From positions 40,775,368 to 40,839,367 of the forward strand of contig CM055103.1 in NCBI GenBank assembly GCA_029204225.1: a DNA stretch of 64,000 nucleotides, in the 5' to 3' direction. Position 1 is the first letter of the stretch; each line of letters begins with the position of its first letter. A program made the translations under genes and the position numbers. The notes under the pieces were generated by a model. The model worked only from the letters and a program-made list of their open reading frames with translations, searched no databases and was not told the origin of the DNA. The DNA is from Diphasiastrum complanatum (lineage: Eukaryota > Streptophyta > Lycopodiopsida > Lycopodiales > Lycopodiaceae). Below, piece after piece: positions 22,524 through 32,225 of this stretch.

Positions 22524-22965
22524 AGTTACGAATAGAGCCACAACTGATCTAGAGCTAAGCTATGAAAGCATCACATAAGCAAGACTTAAGCTATGAAAGC
22601 AGCACATAAGCAAGACTTAACCCTAGAAAGCAGGAAAGAGAGACATTAAGGAGGCTAAAGAGAGAGATCAATATCATCAGCTGAATAACAAATGACACAG
22701 TTTCCCTACTTATAGCCAAGAGGAAGCCCTAAAAGGAAGCTTCCGGTGGCTAAGGCCCAACTGGAAGGGATAACAGTGCGCCCTCCAAGAAGGCCCCCAC
22801 TCTCTAGTCATATGTCCAAATGGCCTAATAATGAATAATATGGCCAAAGGCCAACCATATAGTCTAAGTGTCACTAATGAATAAAAAGGGCCCAGGGCCT
22901 GCTTATGCATAAAGTAAAGTAAATGTAAATGGATGCGGCGAATGTAATGAGCCAAGTCCATAACT
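22524..22965 (-). mobile_element. 3' LTR of element E
   Basis: 442 bp. On the plus strand it runs from AGTTACGAATAG to CCATAACT. It is homologous to both D LTRs and to the right LTR of E. Confidence 0.92.
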
Positions 22966-22977
22966 CTCCCCGACACA
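22966..22977 (-). promoter_or_regulatory. Polypurine tract, element E
   Basis: On the minus strand TGTGTCGGGGAG precedes the LTR start, identical to D. Confidence 0.7.
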
Positions 22978-23012
22978 AAAAACAAAGACCCAACTGCCGA
23001 AAAGAAACTGGA

Positions 23013-23330
23013 TCAAACAGCAGCAAGCCTTTGTGCATCAACAACTAGAGCAGCATCTGATGTAGAGGAATCAACAAGTGCAGCAAGAGCACGATCCTGA
23101 TCCGCAAGTGATGGTGTATGATAAAAGACATCAATAGGCTCCCATGTGGCCTCCTCAACAGGATGACCATCCAACTGGACCAAAAACTGAATTTGCCGGC
23201 AGCATCGACTATGGTGAAGGCGAACCTGGCGAATGGCAGCTGGTAAGAAAGGGAACAGCTCAGGATCAACATCATGGCGACGAAAGGAACATCTCGGCCG
23301 CGTCATCTGAAACCAAGCAGTATGGAACAA
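23013..23330 (-). CDS. Chromodomain-containing frame, element E (uninterrupted)
   Basis: This is the only uninterrupted version of the D-family C-terminus. After an N-terminal tail (DPELFPFLPAAIRQVRLHH) it has FLVQLDGHPVEEATWEPIDV and FYHTPSLADQ, the beta strands and aromatic positions typical of gypsy chromodomains. The position that is TAG in D and F is CAG here (23226-23228). Element F shares both halves, including FYHTPILADQ. In chromoviruses this domain binds histone marks and steers integration; here no integrase core is attached. Confidence 0.82.
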   Translation of the reverse strand: MFHTAWFQMTRPRCSFRRHDVDPELFPFLPAAIRQVRLHHSRCCRQIQFLVQLDGHPVEEATWEPIDVFYHTPSLADQDRALAALVDSSTSDAALVVDAQRLAAV

Positions 23331-23561
23331 CTAGGAATGCCAAGGAACCAGAAGAAGATCAAGCAGCAACCAGGAATGCCAAGGTATCCGTAATGCCCAA
23401 GAGAGTAGAGGATCAGCCCAAAAGATAGGGACATCATACCAAGGTATCCAAAAAGCCCGAGAAGGTAGAACTGCATCAGCAACGGGAAGCCAATGAGGAA
23501 ACTGGAAAAGAGATGGACACTCATCGCGAATAGCCGCATCATACACGTAACCATCAACCAT
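23331..23561 (-). CDS. Tryptophan-rich unknown frame, element E
   Basis: Nearly identical to D's 18771-19001 frame: VDGYVYDAAIRDECP, AFWIPWYDVPIFW, WALRIPWHSW. A single difference by eye (ADAV for ADVV) suggests either constraint or recent common origin. Function unknown. Confidence 0.35.
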   Translation of the reverse strand: MVDGYVYDAAIRDECPSLFQFPHWLPVADAVLPSRAFWIPWYDVPIFWADPLLSWALRIPWHSWLLLDLLLVPWHS

Positions 23562-23776
23562 ATGTGCAAACTCAGTGATATAGGTGCCCCAAGAAAAGAT
23601 AGCAGCATCGGAAGACCAGCACCAAGGAGTAGGAACATAAGCAGGATGACAGGCACACTATAGTAGCAAGCGATATGCCAGGAAACATGGATCATAAAGA
23701 GATCATCCTGACAAAGGATAGCTAAAATGGAGAAATGTGCACCAACATGGTCAAAAGCCCAAGGTATCCATAAGGC

Positions 23777-24412
23777 CTATGAATGAGAAGTAGCAATGGC
23801 ACACGGTGCCTTCAAGGCCCCTATCACGAGAAGAGCAGCATGCCAAAAGCTCCAGAAGGTCCAAGAAATCAATGCATCATCTAATAGGACATGATGCATA
23901 AAAACAATAGCAACAAATCTAGAAATAGTAGAGGCCTCAACTGAAAAACTGTAGTCGAAAAACTCATCCAGAAAGACCTCATATGGACATACCAATCCAT
24001 CATAGGATACACCAAAAACGGATGGAGAATCGGATGACCCATCGGAACTAGCCGCAAGTGTAATCCCAAAGTACACACCAGGCGCACAAGTGAGGAATAG
24101 AAGAAATGCACTAGAACGAGGAACAGGATCCCCAACATCAGTAGCAAGCATCGGATCAATATCCACGTGTAGCTGGGAATGAGTATCAAAGCACATATGA
24201 GCAATACTGAAGTATATGGCGGCAACATCCCCAAAAACTATCCAAGAGAGGAGAAGGAACTCTCTCAAGGTACTCTGATGGTCTCGGAAAACCAGAACAA
24301 AGTGGCAACTCAGCATCAGAGACCAAGCGATATGGAGCAACCTGAAATGACGGGGAATCTGAAGATCACCTGGACAAACAGTAGCTGGAAAGGAGGCAAT
24401 AACCCAAGCCAT
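23777..24412 (-). CDS. Unknown ORF in the pol position, element E
   Basis: The counterpart of D's 18007-18861 frame (LREFLLLSWIVFGDVAA, then an acidic segment and WTFWSFWHAALLV). It ends where D reads SHSWALW, because TGG is TAG in E. Its start overlaps the downstream end of the protease frame at 24366-25190. No pol motif is present. Confidence 0.35.
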   Translation of the reverse strand: MAWVIASFPATVCPGDLQIPRHFRLLHIAWSLMLSCHFVLVFRDHQSTLREFLLLSWIVFGDVAAIYFSIAHMCFDTHSQLHVDIDPMLATDVGDPVPRSSAFLLFLTCAPGVYFGITLAASSDGSSDSPSVFGVSYDGLVCPYEVFLDEFFDYSFSVEASTISRFVAIVFMHHVLLDDALISWTFWSFWHAALLVIGALKAPCAIATSHS

Positions 24413-25190
24413 CAGGATATGCCAAGCCTGACAATGAGCAACAATTCAAGGACAAATAGAGAGCCACATGCATAATCATAGAGATATCCGCACCATAAAG
24501 GGCCAAAGGCGCATGAATCATGTAAGGAACCGTAGAAATATCATGAGGCGGTTCACAAACTTCAAGTAGAGATCCATGGAGTAAAGCGAAAGAAGATACA
24601 ACTTGATCACCAATAGCGAGGGAACCATCAAACGTGGACTCGTGAAGAACCCCATAGAAATCAGCAGGAACATCGGCCATAATGGACTCAAGAGATGGAG
24701 ATATGGAGACCAATGGAGAAGATACTGCACCAACCACCGAACCAGGAGGGCTATCTGAGGTATGCGCAAAAGCAATAGTAGAAATACCACCAAGGTATAC
24801 GGCCTGAATATCAATGAAACCAGGAATGACCACTGAATACAATATCTGTGAAACAAGGCATATAGGCACAAGGCACACAGCAAAAACCTGTAAATCCGGA
24901 GCAGCATCAACCTGAGGAAGAGGACCCACGGATGGTGAAAGTGAAGCAGCAACTGATGTACTCTGAATGGAAAGAAGAGCTGCATCCTGAGCCTTTGGCA
25001 GGCTACGCATAAACTGCTTCCCGGTAACCAACTGATAGTAAAGTGTCTGCTGAGAGAGATCCACAGCAACAATACCAAGTGAAGAGAACCAGTCTGCACC
25101 AAAAATAATGTCATAGTGCTTCAGAGAAATGATGTCGAATCCTGCCTGACCAGAAAAATCACCAATGCGATAATGCAAGCCCTGAATCAT
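24366..25190 (-). pseudogene. Protease C-terminal half and extended tail, element E
   Basis: The frame starts after a TAG and contains HYDIIFGADWFSSLG, the protease flap region. A roughly 170-residue tail missing from D follows (SPSVGPLPQVDAAPD, then a hydrophobic and acidic mix). The natural frame continues from 25239-25823 across the stop. The tail shows no RT motif, so the parent element already lacked a recognisable RT at this position. Confidence 0.7.
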
Positions 25191-25238
25191 CTGAGAACTG
25201 GGAATAGAATGGAAACGAGCAACCTCAACACTAAAAGG

Positions 25239-25823
25239 CTAAGTAGCAGGAACAAGTGTAGCACAAATCCTGGTGGAAATGTAATTGCTAATAAATGAAT
25301 GTGTACAGCCTGTATCCAGTAAAGCAATATACTCTCGCCCCGCATCTAGAATAATATGATCCACAAATGGAACAACATACGTAGGCATAATAACAGAAGC
25401 ATCAACTGATAAGTTCTGGCCTAAATATGCATCTAGAAAAACCGCATACTCATCTAGACGGGTATCAGCAAAATCAGCGAGTGAGTATACAATAGGACCA
25501 TCATGAAATGTATTACCGTATGCCATATGGAGATCTACTGGAGTAGCCAAAGCATCTGAAACCGTAGACCCATGAATAATATCGAAATAAGGAGCATAGG
25601 CGACAACATCTATAGCATGGCACTCAGGAACACGAGTAGCATCAAAGTACTCAACAACAATATCAAAGCATGGAACAACATCATCAATAGTATCACAACA
25701 TCCTATATCAGTATCAAGGACCATATCAGCTGCAACCTGTATATGTGAATCAGCATCAGTAGATACAATGACGAGCTCAGGTACATCAATAACTATCTCA
25801 AGTGAATCAAGCAACTCGCTCAA
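25239..25823 (-). pseudogene. Acidic spacer and protease N-terminal half, element E
   Basis: The acidic spacer (FDIVVEYFDATRVPECHAID) leads into YIALLDTGCTHSFIS, an intact aspartic protease D-T-G box. The frame stops at a TAG (25239-25241) where D reads CAG. D has the opposite state: a lost D-T-G box but no stop. Gag is absent upstream because the deletion joins the leader to the gag C-terminal linker near 25930. Confidence 0.8.
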
Positions 25824-25924
25824 ATTGTGTGATATAGGATTCTGAAGGTCAGCGAACTCTGCAGACGTGTAACGTCGGACAAAAGCAGGTCGAGGGGTCG
25901 GAGGACGAGGAGACGAAGGGACAA

Positions 25925-26577
25925 TGCAACTAAAACTTGAGGGAGCGGACTCTTGTCGTCACCCCAAATTAGTCTATTAAAACCAATATTATCACAACTA
26001 AGAAAGGGCAGCAATCAGCAAATGAAAAAAGTGAAAATGAAGGCTGTAAAAATGCGCTGGACAGCCAGGAGGCAAGTGACAAATTAGAATACCAAATGGA
26101 GTCGGAATTTTGTGAAATTTGGTTGAGGATGGGCGATGGACAGCCTGCAAACAAGGTGTGAAACATGGCTGCAAACGGACGAAAGTGACAGGTATGAAGC
26201 GGCTCGACAGCCTGCAAACAAAAGTTAAGAGAGGGCTGAAAATGGAAGGAGGAACGGACGAAAGAGATGAGGAAATTGGGCGCTGGAGAGCCTGCAAACA
26301 AGCTGGAAATGGGTGATGGAAGGTTGGAACTTGGGCGCCGGAAATAATCTGCTCAAATTTTTTTTTTTTCGGCCGCCAAATTCAACGGAAGTACTTCCGC
26401 TAACTATCTACTAAAGCTCCGCCAAGGAAAATGCTCTGATGGGAGCTGGTCCTCCTCTAAACTGTGCTGAATGTTGCTGAAGCAAAGAGACGAAAGCCCT
26501 CACCAAAGAGAGAAAAATCAGCAAGGAAAATGGGCACCCAAGCAGAAAATCAGATCTGAAATTCAGCAATCAGGAAA
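25925..26577 (-). other. Leader of element E, with deletion junction and GGCTGTCCAGCGC repeats
   Basis: On the sense (minus) strand the leader carries at least four copies of a GGCTGTCCAGCGCCC-like motif (near 26053, 26131, 26201 and 26279 on the plus coordinates), spaced about 70-78 bp. They correspond to the 80-bp units of D. The gag deletion junction lies near 25930-25940. No long CT array is present, unlike D. Confidence 0.7.
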
Positions 26578-26591
26578 GTGCTCTGATACCA
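26578..26591 (-). promoter_or_regulatory. Primer binding site, element E
   Basis: On the minus strand TGGTATCAGAGCAC abuts the LTR end, identical to D. Confidence 0.92.
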
Positions 26592-27034
26592 AGTTACGAA
26601 TAGAGCCACAGCTGATCTAGAGCTAAGCTATGAAAGCATCACATAAGCAAGACTTAAGCTATGAAAACAGCACATAAGCAAGACTTAACTCTAGAAAGCA
26701 GGAAAGAGAGAGATTAAGGAGGCTAAAGAGAGAGATCAATATCATCAGCTGAATAACAAATGACACACTTTCCCTACTTATAGCCAAGAGGAAGCCCTAA
26801 AAGGAAGCTTCCGGTGGCTAGGGTCCAACTGGGAGGGATAATAGTGCGCCCTCCAAGAAGGCCCCCACTCTCCAGTCATATGTCCAAATGGCCTAATAAT
26901 GAATAATAAGCCCAAAGGCCAACCATATAGTCTAAGTGTCACTAATGAATAAAAAAGGGCCCAGGGCCTGCTTATGCATAAAGTAAATTAAATGTAAATG
27001 GACGCGACGAATCTAATGAGCCAAGTCCATAACT
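26592..27034 (-). mobile_element. 5' LTR of element E
   Basis: 443 bp. It runs from AGTTACGAATAG to CCATAACT on the plus strand and is followed by TGAAC. Confidence 0.92.
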
Positions 27035-27039
27035 TGAAC
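27035..27039. repeat. Target-site duplication TGAAC, right
   Basis: Matches 22519-22523 exactly. Confidence 0.9.
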
Positions 27040-27111
27040 TTGCACTAAAAATAAATACACTTCCATAAATCATAAGATAACATAAAATGACGTGCCACAA
27101 ATCATACTATG

Positions 27112-27197
27112 CTTCTTGGTTTCCAAGGGGAGGCTCGAACCTGGGACCAAAGAAACTTTGGATGCCAAGCTAACCAGTTGAGCCAACCCCGTTGGGT
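27112..27197 (-). mobile_element. Full-length tRNA-like SINE unit
   Basis: On the minus strand it runs from CCCAACGGGGTTGGCTCAAC to CTTGGAAACCAAGAAG. The order of A-box-like and B-box-like sequences is that of a tRNA. I could not fold a convincing complete cloverleaf, so it is called tRNA-derived rather than a tRNA gene. Confidence 0.75.
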
Positions 27198-27213
27198 CAC
27201 AAATCATACTATG

Positions 27214-27262
27214 CTTCTTGGTTTCCAAGGGGAGGCTCGAACCTGAGACCAAAGAAACTTTG
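27214..27262 (-). mobile_element. 5'-truncated tRNA-like SINE unit
   Basis: Only the B-box half remains (plus-strand CTTCTTGG to AAACTTTG). Truncation at the transcript's 5' side is typical of target-primed reverse transcription. Confidence 0.75.
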
Positions 27263-27645
27263 CACAAATCATACTATGACAACATAAACACTGAATACCC
27301 TGCTATGGAAGAGCAAAAAAGCTTTCTTCTGGGTCAACCAGATCACTATGCTTGCAACGCACAGTTCCAACATGTGCTACACAGTTCTCCGTTTCGAGCC
27401 GTGATGTCAGTCTCTGTGGTTTCAACATGTATAAAGGTACCAAGAGTCTAAGCTGTAAATAAAAGTCTATATACTGGCAGGACTCGCAATGAATATATAA
27501 AAGTGTTGCAATTCACATATAGATAGTGAGATAAATGATTTACAATCTTTCAAAAGCGCCGTACTACTGACAAAAAGAATTATAGTTATCGTTAGTGATT
27601 GACATTCTTGGTTTTTGGGTTCTTGTTTTCTAGCGAAACATATAC

Positions 27646-27836
27646 CTGTCATGATCGTTTCTGGTGGCGCATCTTCCAGGAATCTCTGCCATAGAATTTG
27701 AGTCTGACATAATAAAACCATACTCATCCACTGGCTGCAAGGGCGGAATAGGCCCGGGTTCAAAGACCGGCAAAGATGTGCTTCGTCTGCATTTTTGCCA
27801 GCCAATTTCTGCAGCTCTCATATCCATAAAGTGCTA
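27646..27836 (-). CDS. Possible host-gene exon (fragment)
   Basis: One minus-strand frame reads MDMRAAEIGWQKCRRS and FEPGPIPPLQPVDEYGFI, then reaches GATCATGACAG followed by GTATAT, a plausible 5' splice site at 27646/27645. An acceptor-like TTGACTTTAG lies at the other side. The composition looks like a genuine conserved protein segment; the PGPxPP...DEYGF pattern faintly recalls the stretch before the domain of some plant TBC/Rab-GAP proteins, but that is memory of style, not a match. No downstream exon was found, and element E lies in that direction. Confidence 0.3.
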
Positions 27837-27935
27837 AAGTCAATTCGCCCAATGTTTTCAGCATCCAGAGTGAGACACGAGAAAGTATCAGATGAGGCTT
27901 TTATATGCACAAGCCGTGAATCTTCAGTAGCACCT
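27837..27935 (-). pseudogene. Second coding-like segment upstream of the possible exon
   Basis: In another minus frame EDSRLVHIKASSDTFSCLTL and DAENIGRIDFSTL run up to the possible exon at 27836, one base out of phase. It could be the preceding part of the same gene with a frameshift (pseudogene) or retained across a small intron. Unidentified. Confidence 0.25.
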
Positions 27936-28894
27936 CAACATTGTAGGTACTTTCTGCAGCTCTTCGCGTTTCGAGAAACTTTGCCGGAACTATGAATCTT
28001 ATAGATCTCACATTCATGTTGAACAAAGTAGTTGATTGAAGAAAGCGGACTTTTTCCATTGGAAGACCACCAAAATGAGCATTCATAGATTGGCTTCTTG
28101 ATGGCCATGTCAAGTATCTAAACTAGAGCTTCCACCTGAATGATTCAATCATCCTATTAACAATATGCGGTAACTTAATTTTTCAATAATTGCTGTAGCA
28201 AACCAGAAGCTACAAATTGATTCGGAACCCTCACGCAGACGCTGGAGCTCCTACGTTTAGCACTAATTCAAATATGTCCCTGTCAACCTCTCAGAGCGAG
28301 CACTATTTGACTAGGGTTCTATCTAAGGTAACTGCCAAAGTCCTATTTCAGAGGTTGCTGAGATTCACATCCAAACAGAACTACTCCCCAGCGATCCACA
28401 AGAGCTTTAGCTTCCAAGAATCCCTATTGCTGCCAAACAGCGCTGGCGTTCATTTTTCTTAGCTGCGGTTCACCGTTTCTTCGCTGATTGTTTCCTGCCT
28501 GCTGTGTGCAACCATAATTTTTCATCGCCAACTGCATGTCTTTCACATGCAACCCCATATTCTAATCGAGAACTGCATGAAATGCGGAGGACAAAGGAAA
28601 AGAGAAATTACAGGCAGGCAGTTGTTATGATTCAATGCTACACCGTAATGGCAAGAACGTGAAATGCTTTGCTTATTCTCTTAAAGGAGAGGGTATTAGG
28701 AGACAAAGAACCAGAGCACTTTCAGGACCTAAGCTGAAAACTGATAACAAAACAATCCAAACTGAACCGAATCACAGACCGAAAGTCATTCATCTGGTCC
28801 GCTCAAGTTTCAGCTCAAAACAATCTAAAATCCAGAAAGTTGAATTGGAAGTTAAAGAAATCCGTCAGTACAACATTCGATTTGATTAGGCATA
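27936..28894. other. No gene recognised
   Basis: Several 65-85 codon frames on both strands, none with a motif I can name. If the minus-strand gene is real, this would be intron or upstream exon sequence. Confidence 0.4.
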
Positions 28895-29340
28895 TAGAAC
28901 GGTAGCGGAGATCGATGTTTTGAAAACTTAAATCAAAAGAAAGAATCGTAAATTGTCGTAATCAGCCAATGCAATTTTAGCACGAAAACCAGAATTCTAC
29001 CTCAACGAGTCTGTTAAAGCTCAAAAACCGATTGGTGATTCGATCGAGGAGATAATGAAATAATAATGAAGTCCTTCACTGCAACATTCCAATCGATTAG
29101 GTCTACAAAAGCTCAGCAGCAATCGATGTTCTGAAAACTTAAACCAGAGGAAAGAATCGTAGTCAATCAATGTTCCTTCAGCATGATAATCAAAATTCGA
29201 CCACAGCGAGTCCATTAAAGCTCAAAAACCGATGAGTAAATCGATAAGCTAAATCAGCGCAACAGTGAATTTGAGTAGCCTTACAGAAGCTCAGCAGCAC
29301 TCAATGTTCTGAAAATTCAAACGAAAACAAAGGATCGGAA
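28895..29340. repeat. Diverged longer-unit tandem repeats
   Basis: The block ATCGATGTTNTGAAAACTTAAA (near 28910 and 29120) and its variant near 29292 recur at 178-204 bp spacing, each followed by an AAAACC...AGCTCAAAAACCGAT segment. They grade into the 114-bp array to the right, suggesting that the array grew out of these longer units. Confidence 0.65.
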
Positions 29341-30618
29341 TGAATGAATGTCATTTCAGCAGGAAAACCAAAACACAACCACAACTCCTCCCACTATAAC
29401 TCAAAAACCGATCAATAATCCGATTAGATGAACACAAATGCTCGAATTCTCAAACCAAAAACCTTGAATCTAAAACTGGAAAACCAAAATACGACGACAG
29501 CTCTTACCATTATAGCTCAAAAACCGATCAATAATGCGATCAGATGAACACAAATGCTCGAATTCTACCAAAAGCCTTGAATCGAAAACTGGAAAACCAA
29601 AATACGACGACAACTCTTACCATTATAGCTCGAAAACCGATCAATAATCCGATTAAATGAACATAAATGCTCGAATTCTCAAACCAAAAACCTTGAATCT
29701 AAAACTGGAAAACCAAAATACGACGACAGCTCTTACCATTATAGCTCAAAAACCGATCAATAATCCGATCAGATGAACACAAATGCTCGAATTCTACCAA
29801 AAACCTTGAATCGAAAACTGGAAAACCAAAATACGACGACAGCTCTTACCATTATAGCTCAAAAACCGATCAATAATCCGATCAGATGAACACAAATGCT
29901 CGAATTCTTACCAAAAACCTTGAATCGAAAACTGGAACACCAAAATACGACGACAACTCTTACCATTATAGCTCAAAAACCGATCAACAATCCGATTAGA
30001 TGAACACAAATGCTCGACTTTGCAAACCAAAAACCTTGAATCGAAAACTGGAAAACCAAAATACGACGACAGCTCTTACCATTATAGCTCAAAAACCGAT
30101 CAATAATCCGATCAGATGACACAAATGCTCGAATTCTTACCAAAAACCTTGAATCGAAAACTGGAACACCAAAATACGACGACAACTCTTACCATTATAG
30201 CTCAAAAACCGATCAACAATCCGATTAGATGAACACAAATGCTCGACTTTGCAAACCAAAAACCTTGAATCGAAAACTGGAAAATCAAAATACGACGACA
30301 GCTCTTACCATTATAGCTCAAAAACCGATCAATAATCCGATAAGATGAACACAAATGCTCGAATTCTTACCAAAAACCTTGAATCGAAACTGGAACACCA
30401 AAATACGACGACAACATAGCTCAAAAACCGATCAACAATCCGATTAGATGAACAGAAATGCTCGAATTCGCAAACCAAAAACCTTGAATCGAAAACTGGA
30501 AAACCAAAATACGACGACATCTCTTACCATTATAGCTCAAAAACCGATCAACAATCCGATTAGATGAACACAAATGCTTGAATTCGCGATCCAAAAACCT
30601 TGAATCGAAAAACTTACC
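29341..30618 (-). repeat. 114-bp tandem array, about 11 units
   Basis: The landmark ATGCTCGA or a variant starts at about 29439, 29555, 29668, 29784, 29897, 30011, 30126, 30240, 30356, 30459 and 30575, giving spacings of 113-116 bp (one of 103 from a deletion). Each unit contains AGCTCAAAAACCGATCAA and CCTTGAATCGAAAACTGG. On the minus strand the units carry ATGGTAAGAG (5' splice-like) and TTTTGGTTTTCCAG (3' splice-like). Short frames on the minus strand are by-products of the repeat. Confidence 0.93.
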
Positions 30619-30922
30619 ATGGTGTCGTTTCACTCAGCGCGCTTCTGTTTCTGTATCGAAAAATTTTCGTTATGTCTCCGTGACATTCGATCGAGTAGTA
30701 GTTAGGTGCCGGAATTTTGTACCTACCCCCATCACCAGAACTATTAAGGAGATGGCCGCACCTCCCTTGACCCTCCCTGGCCCCTCCGCCCTCTAGCCAG
30801 GGTCCCAAATCCGATGGTCCTAAATGGGCATAAGCACATCGTACATACAACCCCCGACCACTTAGATGCTGGCCACGCGTCAGTACAGGTGGCACAATTT
30901 TAACGGTTGTAAAAGCATCCAA
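30614..30922 (-). other. Minus-strand frame ending at a perfect 5' splice consensus
   Basis: This 102-codon frame is GC-richer than its surroundings and ends next to CACCATG followed by GTAAGTTTTT, the plant 5' splice consensus, exactly where the 114-bp array starts. It may be the first exon or 5' UTR of a minus-strand gene whose intron holds the array. The encoded residues match nothing I recognise. Confidence 0.25.
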
Positions 30923-30959
30923 CGTTGGAGAGCTTAAACTTCTCAGCGTGCCATAAACA

Positions 30960-31969
30960 TACTAGGGTTGGAAGTGCGGTCTGGCCACGTAGCCACGCGG
31001 CCCCCTGGGCCCTTGCCGGCATGTGGACATTTTGATGTTCGATATTAGAATAAAAGCTGAGGAGCATCTTCTACCCAAAAATGATAAATGCCATATAATG
31101 TGACCTAGTTTTTGGCGTTGCCTACCCAAGGTCTTCAAAAGGCTAGTCAAGTCACAAGACTTGTCTTCAAAACTTCATAGGAATATTATAGAGTCATGGC
31201 GGGGCATTTTGCCAACAAGAGCGATGCTAGAAGGAACAACCCCCACCCCGCATCCTTAGATGACTTAGACGACATAAGCTCCACCTCCGAAGGTATATGT
31301 ACGAGTACTGTAAAGTAGTGTTGTGCGATTATTTGAATTTTTCATAACCGATAGTTATGGGTATGTGAAGACATGAAGGTTTGATACCTGGCAGTTTTAG
31401 ATGCTGAGAAAAAATTTCAATTTTTTTATACAACAGTTTCGGGTCATACATGGTCAAAGTTGTGGTCCAATCCAGTTCCAATTATCTTGATGTTGGGCAT
31501 TAATTGGGTGGTACTTGGTGGTCATTACAATTGAGTATTGACCGATTGTTTGAGGCCATGCCCTCTAGCAATCCCAAAAGACCACGCAATTTTTTATTCT
31601 TTTCAACTCCAGATTTGTTACTTCTTTTTACCTCCAACAAGTTAGTGTGTGTATAATTTGACTGATAACTTTTGCTAAATCAAATAAGCACCCAACATAG
31701 TTATAGACCTCAACATGCATGGGGTTGTGATTACACATGCATGCCACCTAATATCGGATGGTTACTTTTTCTTTTCAAGATCTCCCATTATGTAAATGTG
31801 TGTTGGGAATTTTTAGATTCACTTTTGTAGGGCATTAGTAGGTAAAATTTTCATGATTCTTTTGTGTGTACAATGTACTGCAAAAATATTCCTTATAAAT
31901 AGCAATTTCTCATGGCATGCCTAACTCACATGGAGAATGGGAAAATTTTTGCTTGATAGTGATTTTTTT
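30960..31969. other. No gene recognised (one short exon-like frame)
   Basis: At 31195-31291 the plus strand encodes MAGHFANKSDARRNNPH and DDLDDISSTSEG before a GTATAT, an exon-like but unidentifiable piece. The rest is AT-rich and unassigned. Confidence 0.35.
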
Positions 31970-32225
31970 TAAGGGTATTATGCTCATAAAGAATTTTCCA
32001 GGTGTCTAAGGCATCATATGCACAAGGCCCTTTATTGCCAACGAGCATTATGCTTGTAAATAATTTACCATGTCAAGGTATTCTGAGCATATAGACATAT
32101 TGTCATTTATAGCAAAAGGGCATTATGCTCGTAAAGAATTTTCCACTTGTGTAATGCATTATGAGCATAATCCCTTTTACAAAAAATGGCAATTTTCCAT
32201 AAAGGGCACTATGCTCATATTCCCT
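31970..32225. repeat. Short diverged direct and inverted repeats
   Basis: The motif ATTATGCTCNTAAAGAATTT occurs near 31978 and 32131, with a weaker copy near 32047, and the complement ATTATGAGCATAAT lies at 32158-32171. The group could fold or be a decayed palindromic repeat. Confidence 0.55.

Larger units (their letters stand above)
22524..27034 (-). mobile_element. Element E: second copy of the D family, gag deleted
   Basis: The element is 4511 bp, minus strand, with LTRs of 442 and 443 bp, flanked by perfect TGAAC duplications (22519-22523, 27035-27039). It keeps the same AGTTA...TAACT termini, primer site, protease, unknown region and chromodomain as D. It lacks about 0.9 kb covering gag but retains about 0.5 kb that D lost after the protease. 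E and D are thus independent deletion derivatives of one parent. The two LTRs differ at about 16 positions by eye. Confidence 0.93.
27096..27278 (-). mobile_element. Tandem pair of tRNA-like SINE insertions with three target-duplication copies
   Basis: CACAAATCATACTATG occurs at 27096-27111, 27198-27213 and 27263-27278. The first interval holds a full 85-86 bp unit and the second a 49-bp unit lacking the minus-strand 5' part. The full unit carries RNA polymerase III-like boxes: TGGCTCAACTGG (A-box-like) and GGTTCGAGCC (B-box-like). There is no poly(A) tail. A third copy at 48073-48157 has a different duplication, proving retroposition. Confidence 0.85.

Noticed and set aside
23144-23428. A plus-strand frame opposite element E's chromodomain
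   Set aside because: It is the antisense of the E protein; the same antisense frame occurs opposite D.
31195-31291. A short exon starting MAGHFANKSD
   Set aside because: It is too short and unmatched to call a gene; the downstream GTATAT alone is weak evidence.
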